A stretch of 64,000 nt of DNA, taken from NCBI GenBank assembly GCA_000687655.1, contig JHWR01000005.1:62001-126000 (forward strand). The letters run 5' to 3'. Positions 37,217 through 45,621 of the stretch are shown here, piece by piece. The position numbers were made by a program, and so were the translations under genes. The first letter of the stretch is position 1, and every line of letters starts with the position of its first letter. This DNA comes from Lachnospiraceae bacterium YSB2008. GTDB taxonomy: Bacteria; Bacillota; Clostridia; Lachnospirales; Lachnospiraceae. The notes below the pieces were generated by a model. It worked only from the letters and a program-made list of their open reading frames with translations. It had not been told where the DNA came from and ran no database searches.

Positions 37217-39208
37217 TTATGCCAATTTGTATTCTGTTGCAACCGCTTTGTTGTTATGAACTATGATGCCTACAAGTATTGCTGCGAATACTATCTCGAA
37301 AAGAAGTCCACCAAGGAAACCTGCACCTACTGCACCGGTTGTGATAAGTGTACCGATCTGGTAGATAAGGAATCCGACTGTATAACCTGTTCCGAGCTGA
37401 AGTCCTATAGCGCCCCAGAGCCACTTCTTACTCTGCATCTCGGAGTTCATGGCACCGAGTGCTGCGAAGCAAGGTGGAGTATAAAGGTTGAACATAAGGT
37501 ATGCAAGTGCTGCAACCTTTGTAATTCCGATAGCTACTGCAACTGCATTTCCTTCACCTACGAGCTCAAGCTCCTCAGGGTCTACAAGGTTTGTGATTGC
37601 ATATACTGTTGCGATCGTACCAACTACATTTTCCTTTGCTATGAATCCTGTTATAGCCGCAGCTGCGAGCTGCCATGCTGCTATACCTACTATAGGTATA
37701 AGAAGAACTGCAAATGGATTAGCTATCGATGCAAGTATAGAAGTATCCTCTGCTCCCTCTTCCACAACCTGGAAATGCCAGTTGAAGGTCTGCATTATCT
37801 GAACTACTGTGTTACATACAAGTATGATAGTACCTGCCTTGATGATATATGCCTTTCCTCTTTCGAGCATAGACATAAATGCGAACTTAAGGCTTGGAGC
37901 CTTGTACTCAGGAAGCTCAATGATGAAGAATGACTTTCTGAACTTAGCTGCTGTGATAGCCTTGATGAGAAGCGCTCCGAGAAGTACCAGAGCTATACCA
38001 CCCATATAAGCAACCCAGCTTACCCACTTTGATTCAGGGAAGAATGCGCCTGCGAAAAGTGCTATAACAGGAAGCTTAGCACCGCATGGCATAAAGGTTG
38101 CCAGCATTGCTGTAGCTCTCTTCTCCCTCTGATTACGGATTGTACGGCATGCCATGATAGCAGGAATACCGCAACCTGTTCCGATGATCATAGGGATAAC
38201 TGATTTACCTGAGAGTCCAACTCTCTTGAATATAGGATCAAGAACTACTGTAGCTCTTGACATGTAACCGCAGTCCTCAAGGAGTGCGATAAGGAAATAC
38301 ATTACCATAACAAGTGGAAGGAATCCAACAACGGCACCAACACCACCTATGATACCATCAACCAGAAGTGCGTAGAGAAGCGGATTGGCATCTGCCATCT
38401 TATCGCCTACCCAGCCCTGGAATGACTCGATTCCACCGGCAAGAATATCTGCTATCCATGTACCTACAGTAGTCTGAGATACATAGAAAACAACCCACAT
38501 GATTCCGGCAAATATAAGAAGTCCAAGTATAGGATTGGTTACTATCTTATCTATCTTATCACCGAAATTCTTATCCTTAGTGAGGGTCTTACGAACCTCA
38601 ACTTCCTTTACTATAGAATTAACAAAATCAAATCTCGCTCTGTCGGCCTTCTCAACCTCATCTTTATCAGTAAGGTCGATATCACCTTCCGAGTAAGGAG
38701 CCTTCTGTCCTTTTCCTTCCAGCTCAGTAGCTGCCTTAACAGCTTCCTTAAGGCCCTGATCTGAAGTAGATACAGTTCTTACAACAGGACATCCGAGCTT
38801 CTCAGAAAGCTTCTCGATATCAATCTTATTACCCTTCTTATCATTTACATCGCTCTTATTGAGTGCTACTACAACAGGAACACCAAGCTCCAGAAGCTGA
38901 GTCGTAAAGAACAGGCTTCGGCTGAGGTTTGTTGCATCAACTATGTTGATTATGGCATCAGGATTCTCATGCTTTACATAGCTGCTTGTAATACTCTCCT
39001 CAGATGTAAATGGAGACATTGAATATGCTCCCGGCAGATCGACAGCGATAAGCTCCTTGTCACCATCATAGTAAGCCTTCTTGATAGGGCTCTCTTTCTT
39101 GTCGACGGTAACACCTGCCCAGTTACCAATCTTCTCCTTGCGTCCGGTAAGGGCATTATACATAGTAGTCTTACCACTATTCGGATTACCCGTTAACGCG
39201 ATTCTCAT
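37217..39208 (-). CDS. feoB: Ferrous iron transporter B
   Basis: A 663-aa ferrous iron permease. The N-terminal G domain has GNPNSGKTT (G1, residues 7-15), DLPGAYS (G3) and NKSD (G4); a linker domain follows to ~210; the rest has about 8-10 membrane spans with GTGCGIPAIMACRT and CGAKLPV, the Cys-containing permease signatures. An AGGAGG site precedes the ATG. It lies 84 bp after feoA. Iron-dependent repression through the DtxR-family regulator encoded divergently is expected. Confidence 0.95.
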   Translation of the reverse strand: MRIALTGNPNSGKTTMYNALTGRKEKIGNWAGVTVDKKESPIKKAYYDGDKELIAVDLPGAYSMSPFTSEESITSSYVKHENPDAIINIVDATNLSRSLFFTTQLLELGVPVVVALNKSDVNDKKGNKIDIEKLSEKLGCPVVRTVSTSDQGLKEAVKAATELEGKGQKAPYSEGDIDLTDKDEVEKADRARFDFVNSIVKEVEVRKTLTKDKNFGDKIDKIVTNPILGLLIFAGIMWVVFYVSQTTVGTWIADILAGGIESFQGWVGDKMADANPLLYALLVDGIIGGVGAVVGFLPLVMVMYFLIALLEDCGYMSRATVVLDPIFKRVGLSGKSVIPMIIGTGCGIPAIMACRTIRNQREKRATAMLATFMPCGAKLPVIALFAGAFFPESKWVSWVAYMGGIALVLLGALLIKAITAAKFRKSFFIIELPEYKAPSLKFAFMSMLERGKAYIIKAGTIILVCNTVVQIMQTFNWHFQVVEEGAEDTSILASIANPFAVLLIPIVGIAAWQLAAAAITGFIAKENVVGTIATVYAITNLVDPEELELVGEGNAVAVAIGITKVAALAYLMFNLYTPPCFAALGAMNSEMQSKKWLWGAIGLQLGTGYTVGFLIYQIGTLITTGAVGAGFLGGLLFEIVFAAILVGIIVHNNKAVATEYKLA

Positions 39209-39292
39209 TTGTTATTCCTCCTTTTAGCAAGAGCTCTGATATTGCAGCTCTGCATATTGTTATTCATAACAGGAAACACAGTTTCCCATAAT

Positions 39293-39511
39293 TCACGAAT
39301 TAATCTCGATAGCTGCTGCCAGCTCAGGATCGATGTTATATCTTGCGTCTTTGATTGACACAACAAGATTGCGCTTCTTATCAACTACTGTAATCTTCTC
39401 TCCGCTGTAGCATCCAAGCGAGAAAAGGAAGCTTTTCATATCCTCATCCCCACCTGTTTCAACATCAGAAATAGTGTATTCTTTTCCAAGCTCCGCATCA
39501 TTAAGATTCAT
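39293..39511 (-). CDS. feoA: Ferrous iron transport protein A
   Basis: A 72-aa SH3-like FeoA: LGCYSGEKITVVDKKRNLVVSI and ARYNIDPELA are typical. GAAGGAG precedes the ATG. It heads the feoAB operon and is divergent from the DtxR-family gene. FeoA is thought to act on the FeoB G domain at the membrane. Confidence 0.92.
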   Translation of the reverse strand: MNLNDAELGKEYTISDVETGGDEDMKSFLFSLGCYSGEKITVVDKKRNLVVSIKDARYNIDPELAAAIEINS

Positions 39512-39556
39512 AGCGCTTCAACTCCTTCTTGTAGTTAGTCGTTTTTAACTCCATTT

Positions 39557-39585
39557 AAAATAGTATAATCTTAATAAAATGTCAA
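39557..39585 (-). promoter_or_regulatory. Predicted feoAB promoter
   Basis: On the minus strand TTGACA (39580-39585), exact 17-bp spacer, TATTTT (39557-39562), about 45 bp before the feoA ATG. An imperfect palindrome (TTAATAAA...TTTATTTAA) overlaps the -35 region. Confidence 0.6.
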
Positions 39586-39612
39586 TACTTTATTTAATAT
39601 ATACCTTATTGA

Positions 39613-39629
39613 ATTAAGAGGCACTTAAT
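39613..39629. promoter_or_regulatory. Palindrome in feoA-dtxR intergenic region
   Basis: ATTAAG-AGGCA-CTTAAT, a perfect 6-bp inverted repeat with 5-bp spacer, upstream of the feoA promoter. It may be a weak DtxR-family site; it differs from the other two predicted operators here. Confidence 0.35.
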
Positions 39630-39656
39630 TAGTCAGTTTTTACAATATAATTCAGC

Positions 39657-39685
39657 TTGCAATTAACAAGAACTCGTGTTAGTAT
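39657..39685 (+). promoter_or_regulatory. Predicted promoter of the DtxR-family gene
   Basis: TTGCAA (39657-39662), 17-bp spacer, TAGTAT (39680-39685). The -10 element lies inside the predicted operator at 39679-39693, which suggests autoregulation. Confidence 0.5.
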
Positions 39686-39693
39686 TGCCTAAT
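39679..39693. promoter_or_regulatory. Predicted DtxR-family operator (autoregulatory)
   Basis: TTAGTATTGCCTAAT: TTAG and CTAA half-sites as in DtxR/IdeR boxes. Thirteen to fourteen of 15 bases match the element at 40674-40688 before a second iron-related gene. Confidence 0.55.
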
Positions 39694-39742
39694 AGTATTA
39701 CAAAACATTTAACACAAGTTAAATATTGGAGGGTTGAACAAA

Positions 39743-40123
39743 ATGGAAATCCATGAGTCTGCAGAAGACTATCTTGAAGCAATACTTATGATAAGAGAAA
39801 AGAAGGGATATGTCCGTTCTGTAGACGTTGCAAATCAGATGCATGTATCTAAGCCGAGCGTCAGCTATGCGACAAAGAAGCTCAGAGAAAGCGGATACAT
39901 TACATTTAACGAAGATGGAATGATCCTGCTTACCGAATCCGGATTGAAAATTGCCGAGGACATTTATAAAAGACACACTGTCCTCACTGCTCTTTTCAAA
40001 CTCCTTGGCGTGCCGGAGGATATTGCGGCAGAGGATGCCTGCAAGGTTGAGCATGATCTGAGTCCTGAAACCTTTGATGCTATATGTAATCATGTTGAAG
40101 AAAAGGGAATCGTGCTGGAATAA
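39743..40123 (+). CDS. DtxR/MntR-family metal-dependent regulator
   Basis: A 126-aa regulator starting MEIHESAEDYLEAILMI, the typical start of this family, with a winged helix (~18-65, VANQMHVSKPSVSYATKKL) and a dimerization/metal domain containing HTVLTALF, DACKVEHDLSPETFDAI and a final Glu-rich tail. No SH3 domain, as in MntR-size members. ATG 39743 lies ten bases after GGAGGG; a TTG at 39734 would be too close. Divergence from feoAB and operator-like sites argue for Fe(II) control, though Mn(II) sensing is possible. Confidence 0.9.
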   Translation: MEIHESAEDYLEAILMIREKKGYVRSVDVANQMHVSKPSVSYATKKLRESGYITFNEDGMILLTESGLKIAEDIYKRHTVLTALFKLLGVPEDIAAEDACKVEHDLSPETFDAICNHVEEKGIVLE

Positions 40124-40152
40124 TCATTTATATCGATATCAAAATGAATCTA

Positions 40153-40188
40153 AAATGGATGGCTGTCATTCGTGACAACCATCCATTT
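40153..40188 (+). terminator. Hairpin after the DtxR-family gene
   Basis: AAATGGATGG pairs with CCATCCATTT, extended by GTCA/TGAC around a TTCG loop. The following run is only moderately T-rich. It lies 30 bp after the stop codon. Confidence 0.65.
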
Positions 40189-40257
40189 CTTATTGTATTA
40201 TTCATTTTCGTTTCACGCTGTCTAACTCCTGTAAAAGAACCGAGCATATCTCTTAAA

Positions 40258-40632
40258 CTATTTATTCTCTATCGAAACAACCTTGTAACCCAAATCTGAT
40301 ATAGCCTTGTATAACTCGGCATCATCAATCTCACTGCCAAGCTTAACCTCAGCCTGCTTCTTTTCAGCACTTACCTTTGCATTCACACCATCCATACTGT
40401 TCAGCGCATTCTGTACTCTTTTACGACAGTTGTCGCAGCGCATCCCCTCAATCGCAACGATTTTTGTTGCAACAACCTGCTCAAGCTTACGAGGTTTGAT
40501 CAGCTTCTCGCCTTCCGAACCTCCACAGCATCCGCCCTGCCCTTTGAAATGCGGGATTGATTTAATAACTGCAAAAACGACTACTGCTATGAGAATTATT
40601 GATATAATTACTGTTGCAAATGTTCCGCCCAT
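40258..40632 (-). CDS. FeoB-associated Cys-rich / HMA-domain fusion protein
   Basis: A 124-aa protein: N-terminal membrane segment (~5-25), short GGCCGG Cys motif at ~32-37 as in FeoB-associated proteins, then a heavy-metal-associated domain (~52-124) with the metal site GMRCDNC. ATG 40632 has GGAGG upstream; a TTG at 40644 is less likely. A DtxR-type operator (40674-40688) lies just downstream of its promoter, linking it to iron control. It may bind or deliver Fe(II) or Cu(I) at the membrane; the metal is not certain. Confidence 0.8.
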   Translation of the reverse strand: MGGTFATVIISIILIAVVVFAVIKSIPHFKGQGGCCGGSEGEKLIKPRKLEQVVATKIVAIEGMRCDNCRKRVQNALNSMDGVNAKVSAEKKQAEVKLGSEIDDAELYKAISDLGYKVVSIENK

Positions 40633-40673
40633 TTCGTCCTCCAAAATATATAGTTAGATTTTATTAATATTAG

Positions 40674-40688
40674 TTAGCATTGCCTAAT
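40674..40688. promoter_or_regulatory. Predicted DtxR-family operator
   Basis: TTAGCATTGCCTAAT, nearly identical to 39679-39693. It lies about ten bases downstream of the -10 of the HMA gene promoter, a position that would block transcription. Confidence 0.55.
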
Positions 40689-40697
40689 TATCACTAT

Positions 40698-40726
40698 AAA
40701 ATAACCCACTTGACCTTTTTTGTCAA
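40698..40726 (-). promoter_or_regulatory. Predicted promoter of the HMA-fusion gene
   Basis: On the minus strand TTGACA (40721-40726), exact 17-bp spacer, TATTTT (40698-40703), the same hexamers and spacing as the feoAB promoter. Confidence 0.55.
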
Positions 40727-40834
40727 CTTTTACCTTTTAAGTATTTTTTGTTAATTGTGCTGAATATATTTGACAAAATTGGTAGTTATTCCTATTATGT
40801 ATATACGAATACTATGCAGAAAGGAGTGATCGTT

Positions 40835-41497
40835 GTGAAGAATAATCGTGGATTTACACTGGTAGAACTGATCGTTGTATTAGCCATACTGTCTATACTC
40901 GCTGCAATTCTTGTACCGGCTCTCCTTGGATATATAGATAAGGCGAGAGAGAAGGAAGATATCTTCAGGGCTAAGGCATGTCTTGATGCTGCACAGGGCG
41001 GTTTCGTAGAAGCTTATGCAAAGGATCTGCCGGTAGGTGACAGCAAAAATGTCCTTGGACTCGACAAATCAAAGGTTTGGGATTATTACGATACTGATGC
41101 CACAGGTACTTCAGTTGCCAAAATGGTAAGGGAATGCACTGATGAAGACCCATATATCTTTATGGTTGCTGTCGGAAACTGTAATATAGCGGGCGTTGAT
41201 AAGAAAGAAATGTATACCGTAATTTATGCCTGCTACGTAAGGGAAGAAGGATCCAGACCGTATTATTATTATAATGGTGAATGGACCAAGATTAACCCAA
41301 CAGCTGAGAATAACGAAAAGATATTCGCAAAGGATAGCGGTAAACGAGCAAACTATTGGAAGGACGGAAACAAGAAGCGTTATATTCAGTACTACTTATT
41401 ATGTAATAAAGGAAATAAGCACCTGAAGAATAATTATGGCACAGACAAAAACATTTGGTACTACATCAAAGAAACATTGCACAATAAATACAAATAA
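40835..41497 (+). CDS. Type IV-like prepilin / pseudopilin
   Basis: A 220-aa protein with a classical prepilin leader: KNNRG|FTLVELIVVLAILSIL, cleavage after Gly and Glu at +5, then a hydrophobic helix. The remaining ~180 residues are a soluble, Tyr- and Lys-rich head with two separated Cys. I start at GTG 40835, eight bases after AAGGAG. No assembly ATPase, prepilin peptidase or other pilin gene is nearby, so it is an orphan that must use machinery elsewhere. It is isolated by terminators on both sides. Confidence 0.8.
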   Translation: MKNNRGFTLVELIVVLAILSILAAILVPALLGYIDKAREKEDIFRAKACLDAAQGGFVEAYAKDLPVGDSKNVLGLDKSKVWDYYDTDATGTSVAKMVRECTDEDPYIFMVAVGNCNIAGVDKKEMYTVIYACYVREEGSRPYYYYNGEWTKINPTAENNEKIFAKDSGKRANYWKDGNKKRYIQYYLLCNKGNKHLKNNYGTDKNIWYYIKETLHNKYK

Positions 41498-41511
41498 GAC
41501 TTAACGCAAAG

Positions 41512-41533
41512 AAGGATGGCTGTTGCCATCCTT
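41512..41533 (+). terminator. Terminator after prepilin gene
   Basis: AAGGATGGC / GCCATCCTT stem with a TGTT loop followed by TTTTTT; strong Rho-independent terminator 15 bp after the stop. Confidence 0.85.
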
Positions 41534-41564
41534 TTTTACTTAGCCTGATTATCATCTATTGGAA

Positions 41565-42434
41565 CTACTCTTTTCCCGGATTTACATGTATCATAACATG
41601 CTTAACCTTCGGAAATTCCTTCTCAACACTGCTGTGCACACTTTCTGCTATGTCATGTGCATCTATCAGCGAGATATCTCTCCTTACAGCAATCTCAAGA
41701 TCAATATATATCTTATTTCCGAACTGCCTTGTGTGTAGCAGATCAATGCCCTGCACTCCCGGCTGTTTTTCTACAAAATCCCTGATACTCTGTTCAAATT
41801 CCTTTCCACAGGAAGTATCGAGCATTTTGTCTATTGCTTCCTTGATTATGTCATATGCCACCTTAAGGATCAGGATACAGATCACAAGGCTGGCGATTGG
41901 ATCCATTATCGGAAAGCCAAGCTTGGCAAGACCTATGCCTATAAATGAACCGACAGATGATAAAGCATCCGAGCGATGATGCCATGCATCTGCTTTGAAC
42001 GCAGATGAGTCCATTTTCTTGGCATAATACATCGTATACCAGAACATTCCCTCTTTTACTACAATCGAAACAACCGCTGCAATCAGAGGCAGTATAGTCG
42101 GTGCCTCCAGTTCATTTCGGGATATGATATTCTTAATTCCTGCATATCCTATGCCAAGTCCCGTAACCGCAAGGATGATTCCCAGAACAAGCGAAGCTAC
42201 GCACTCGAATCTTTCATGTCCGTATGGATGATCGTCGTCTTCCGGCTGTTTCGAAAGAAGCACACCAAAATAAGCAACAAGAGTTGCAAATACATCGGAA
42301 ATGGAATGAACTGCATCTGATACCATGGCACCGGACTTTCCTAAGATTCCGGCTACAAGTTTAAAAGCCGCGAGCAGTACATTTCCAAGTATTCCTACAC
42401 GTGATAGTTTTTTTACTATTTTGGTTTCGTCCAT
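41565..42434 (-). CDS. Cation diffusion facilitator (CDF) transporter
   Basis: A 289-aa CDF protein with six membrane spans in the first ~205 residues and a cytoplasmic metal-binding C-terminus (~210-289, ending KHVMIHVNPG). The transport site has MVSDAVHSISDVF in span 2 and AWHHRSDALSS in span 5 (HxxxD type), consistent with Zn, Fe or Mn export. It follows the MntP-ZIP fusion gene by 27 bp, so both belong to one metal-homeostasis operon. Confidence 0.92.
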   Translation of the reverse strand: MDETKIVKKLSRVGILGNVLLAAFKLVAGILGKSGAMVSDAVHSISDVFATLVAYFGVLLSKQPEDDDHPYGHERFECVASLVLGIILAVTGLGIGYAGIKNIISRNELEAPTILPLIAAVVSIVVKEGMFWYTMYYAKKMDSSAFKADAWHHRSDALSSVGSFIGIGLAKLGFPIMDPIASLVICILILKVAYDIIKEAIDKMLDTSCGKEFEQSIRDFVEKQPGVQGIDLLHTRQFGNKIYIDLEIAVRRDISLIDAHDIAESVHSSVEKEFPKVKHVMIHVNPGKE

Positions 42435-42461
42435 AATTAAGTCGATTTCAAGTCCTCTTTA

Positions 42462-43823
42462 TCATAAATAGATCATCAGCATTACTATCGCAAAGCCTAC
42501 GATAAATGATAATGCACCTTTGTCATTATCCTTATTGGAAGCAAGCTGCGGGATTTCCTCTATAGTTGTGTATACCAAAGCGCCGCCGGCAGATGCCATA
42601 ATATATGGCAGGCTGTTCGGGAAGAGCAGCGCTATAATAACTGTGATGATTCCAAGTAAGGGAATCGGCACTCCGGACACCACTCCCATGAAGAAAGCCT
42701 TTCCGGTATTGGTGCCTTTCTCACGTATCGGAAGTGATACGAAAAGAGCTTCAGGAATATTCTGAACCGCAATGGCTATTGCAAGAACCAAAGCAGTCGA
42801 AGCAGATATCCATTCGATTTTCAGAAAATGCCCCGCATATATAGCTCCGAGTGCTATGCCTTCAGGTATATGATGGATAACTTCTGTCAGCATCACTTTA
42901 AACTCGGGCTTCAGTTTACTCTTAGGTCCTTCTGTTATGTCTGAATATGCGTGGGTATGCGGAACTATGATATCCAATATGTATTGAATCAGAACTCCTC
43001 CCAGGAAGCACAGAATAACCGGAACGATTCCTTGCGTAAATACTTCCTTAAGTCCCATTACAGCCGGTTCTATCATTCCCCAGACAGCTATCGAGATCAT
43101 GATGCCCGACGTGCCCCCGACCAGTATCATTCGGAGATTATCAGACATTTTTTTCTTAGCATATACAACTGCCGCACCGATCAAAGTTCCAAGAAGCGGT
43201 ATCAGCATACCAAAAACAGTTTCTGTATCAGAAAGAGCATCTGACTTGTCTAGATGAGTAATAAGTGCACGAAGTCCTATGAATATCAGTATCGTACCAC
43301 CCATAATCTCCGAACCGGATTTGTAGCGCATACCGAACATATGCCCTATCCTGACTCCTATCATGGAGATGATACATGTAATGACTGCGATAACAAGAAC
43401 CGCGAACAATACATTTACAAGCTTGCTCGCTTCAAATACCTCGACAGGCACCGCTACGAAAGTAATTCCGACAGCCAGTGCATCTATGCTGGTTGCTACA
43501 GCCATAAGGAACATGGTCTTTACGTCAAATCCGGGCTTCACTTCCTCATCTGTCGTGAAGGCTTCCTTTATCATGTTCCCGCCAATAAGTGCAAGCAATA
43601 CGAATGCCACCCACGGAGCTATCGCAGTTATCAGTTTCACAAAACGTGAGCCGACAAGATAGCCGATGAGCGGCATCAGTCCCTGAAAGGTACCAAACCA
43701 TATTCCACATAAAAAATGTTCTTTTAACGTTATCTTCTTTACTGCCAGACCTTTACATATAGATACAGCAAATGCATCCATGGCCAGACCTACAGATAAA
43801 AGTAATAACTCAAATAAACCCAT
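42462..43823 (-). CDS. MntP-like / ZIP-family transporter fusion
   Basis: A 453-aa membrane protein with two complete transporter domains. Residues 1-~190 are MntP-like (putative Mn efflux; LSVGLAMDAFAVSICKGL and a repeat at ~112, VATSIDALAVGITF, both with the conserved Asp). Residues ~205-453 are ZIP-like, with VIHHIPEGIALGAIYAG and AIAVQNIPEALFVSLPIR, the metal-site HxxxE and NxPE motifs. An efflux-type and an uptake-type domain in one chain is odd; one may act as sensor or the ZIP half may run in reverse. No Mn riboswitch fits in the 34-bp gap upstream. Confidence 0.9.
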   Translation of the reverse strand: MGLFELLLLSVGLAMDAFAVSICKGLAVKKITLKEHFLCGIWFGTFQGLMPLIGYLVGSRFVKLITAIAPWVAFVLLALIGGNMIKEAFTTDEEVKPGFDVKTMFLMAVATSIDALAVGITFVAVPVEVFEASKLVNVLFAVLVIAVITCIISMIGVRIGHMFGMRYKSGSEIMGGTILIFIGLRALITHLDKSDALSDTETVFGMLIPLLGTLIGAAVVYAKKKMSDNLRMILVGGTSGIMISIAVWGMIEPAVMGLKEVFTQGIVPVILCFLGGVLIQYILDIIVPHTHAYSDITEGPKSKLKPEFKVMLTEVIHHIPEGIALGAIYAGHFLKIEWISASTALVLAIAIAVQNIPEALFVSLPIREKGTNTGKAFFMGVVSGVPIPLLGIITVIIALLFPNSLPYIMASAGGALVYTTIEEIPQLASNKDNDKGALSFIVGFAIVMLMIYL

Positions 43824-43857
43824 TGTTTACCTCTTTGAATTCCTTGTTATCTGACTA

Positions 43858-44334
43858 TTATACTATATCTGTCAATCTGCATCGAGTTACACTTATCAGG
43901 TCATCCGGCGAAAGCTCTATCTGAAATCCGACTTTGCCGGCGCTGACGAAGATTCTGTCGAATCCCGCAGCTGTTTCATGTATAAATGTAGGGAACTGTT
44001 TCTTCATTCCTATAGGAGAACAGCCGCCATGTACATAACCTGTTAGCGGAAGGAGTTCCTTCTGTTTTATCATACTGACAGACTTCTCACCGCAGGCCTT
44101 GGCAGCCTTCTTCAGGTCAAGTTCTGCCTCAACAGGCACAACAAATACATAATATGCTCCGCTTTTGCCCTGAGTCACCAGAGTCTTGAAAACCTTGGCG
44201 GTATCCTCTCCCAGGATTTTGGCAATCTCCGCACCGGACATTGTTGCATCCGGTTCATATGAATGACTCTGATAGGAAATTTTCTTCCCATCAAGAACAC
44301 GCATTACATTTGTCTTATCATCTTTACTTCCCAT
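43858..44334 (-). CDS. ybaK: YbaK/EbsC-type Cys-tRNA(Pro) deacylase
   Basis: A 158-aa YbaK-family protein that hydrolyses mischarged Cys-tRNA(Pro). Family features: VFKTLVTQG with the key Lys, VVPVEAELDLKKAAKA, GYVHGGCSPIGMKK and the final IELSPDDLI. Full length. It starts 13 bp after the preceding gene and ends 34 bp before the MntP-ZIP gene, so it is co-transcribed with metal transporters, apparently by chance. Confidence 0.9.
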   Translation of the reverse strand: MGSKDDKTNVMRVLDGKKISYQSHSYEPDATMSGAEIAKILGEDTAKVFKTLVTQGKSGAYYVFVVPVEAELDLKKAAKACGEKSVSMIKQKELLPLTGYVHGGCSPIGMKKQFPTFIHETAAGFDRIFVSAGKVGFQIELSPDDLISVTRCRLTDIV

Positions 44335-44347
44335 ATGGTTTACTCCG

Positions 44348-45592
44348 TTAAATGTATTTCAACTCTGATAAAACCCAGTCATCAGTGATCATGTTATACC
44401 CTGTTCCACAGTAAGGACAGTTTTTGTTTTTTATTGCATCAAAACTCGCGCCGCAGGACGGGCACTCGATCTTTGTCATGGAAAAGTTGAAATTCACAGG
44501 AATATCTGTGCGTCGTTTCAGCGTTGCACTGAAAACCTGTTTCTTGAAGAATACCTTATCTTCAGTCGCATAAAGCACATCAAAATACCCCTTCGTTTCA
44601 ACCGCCACAGTGTTCCCTTCTTCGTAGAAGTTTTTGCATCCCAGTGCACCACCGTAATTCATATCAATAATGTCCTTCATTCTCGGATCAAGTTTTGGTC
44701 CCTCGTAAAACATTAGCTCATTCTCATTTTCGGAGAATACAGCCGTCTTGATAAGGGACAGTGTCTTGCTCGTAAAATACTCATAAGAAAACTCAGGACT
44801 GATTCTTTTCATTCTTGATTCAAATCTGCTTCGTGACCCGGCAGTTCCCATTTTACCAATTGAAGCTATCGCTCCGACGATCAGTCTCATAAACAGGAAA
44901 TACGCATATATAGGATATGCCATAAAAATACTGCCTATGCCGAATCCGATATAATAACCTATTCCCTTGCCAAAGATAAAGCAAACGATAAGCATTACAA
45001 TCAGAGTAATGATAAATGTAATGAGATACCCCTTCAGGAATTCCTTCTTTGTCATTCCCGCATCATCTAAAAAATAGTAAGCTGTAACCTTCGGGAAAAG
45101 CTCATCCATCTGAAAGCGGGCTCCGCAGTAAGAACAACCGTTATGCAGTCCTTCAATAGTAGTAATCGCACCGCAGTTCGGACAGCTGATTGACTCATTG
45201 CCCGGGTGTGCTCCTGCAATCGCATCCGTTATCGTTTCGTATAAGACGGACTTACGGTCGTCTTTATACATAGTCTTTCCGCCCTGCTTTACATTTCTTT
45301 TTACTCCACAGGAACTGAAGCAGACGGTACTTTCATAGTGGGCATCTCTCCAATTGCTTCCGGCGATGAACTTGTCTCTTTCTGCATCTCTGGAATAAAT
45401 ATCATAGTTCAGCTCGAGGCCTTTCCTGGAAATCCTGTCATGCTGGAGTTTCAAAATGTATGAAATATCATTATCTGCAAATGTAATGTTCTGTCCCCTG
45501 CTTATAGCATTCCCAAGTGACGCCCTGAAGGCACTCAGCTTAGTGTTGAATGCATTTGAAACCTCTTTAATGTTAAATAAATTGTACCCCAT
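44348..45592 (-). CDS. Membrane protein with two zinc ribbons, function unknown
   Basis: A 414-aa protein. A first zinc ribbon CPNCG...CSYCG lies near 142-162; two membrane segments follow (~190-245); a soluble region, rich in beta strands, spans ~270-380; a second zinc ribbon CPSCG...CPYCG is near 381-400. The pattern suggests a cytoplasm-facing membrane-anchored scaffold. Its soluble core has some resemblance to Tim44-like regions but I would not name it. It starts the operon leading to YbaK, MntP-ZIP and CDF. Confidence 0.75.
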   Translation of the reverse strand: MGYNLFNIKEVSNAFNTKLSAFRASLGNAISRGQNITFADNDISYILKLQHDRISRKGLELNYDIYSRDAERDKFIAGSNWRDAHYESTVCFSSCGVKRNVKQGGKTMYKDDRKSVLYETITDAIAGAHPGNESISCPNCGAITTIEGLHNGCSYCGARFQMDELFPKVTAYYFLDDAGMTKKEFLKGYLITFIITLIVMLIVCFIFGKGIGYYIGFGIGSIFMAYPIYAYFLFMRLIVGAIASIGKMGTAGSRSRFESRMKRISPEFSYEYFTSKTLSLIKTAVFSENENELMFYEGPKLDPRMKDIIDMNYGGALGCKNFYEEGNTVAVETKGYFDVLYATEDKVFFKKQVFSATLKRRTDIPVNFNFSMTKIECPSCGASFDAIKNKNCPYCGTGYNMITDDWVLSELKYI

Positions 45593-45621
45593 AAGTCATA
45601 TCCCTCTGCAACTTATAAAAA

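Noticed and set aside
37019-37933. Long plus-strand open frame (304 codons)
   Set aside because: Lies opposite feoB and its neighbour; Cys/Tyr-rich nonsense composition; no ribosome site. Shadow frame.
43824-43857. yybP-ykoY manganese riboswitch before the MntP-like gene
   Set aside because: Only 34 bp separate it from the upstream stop; no room for the structure.
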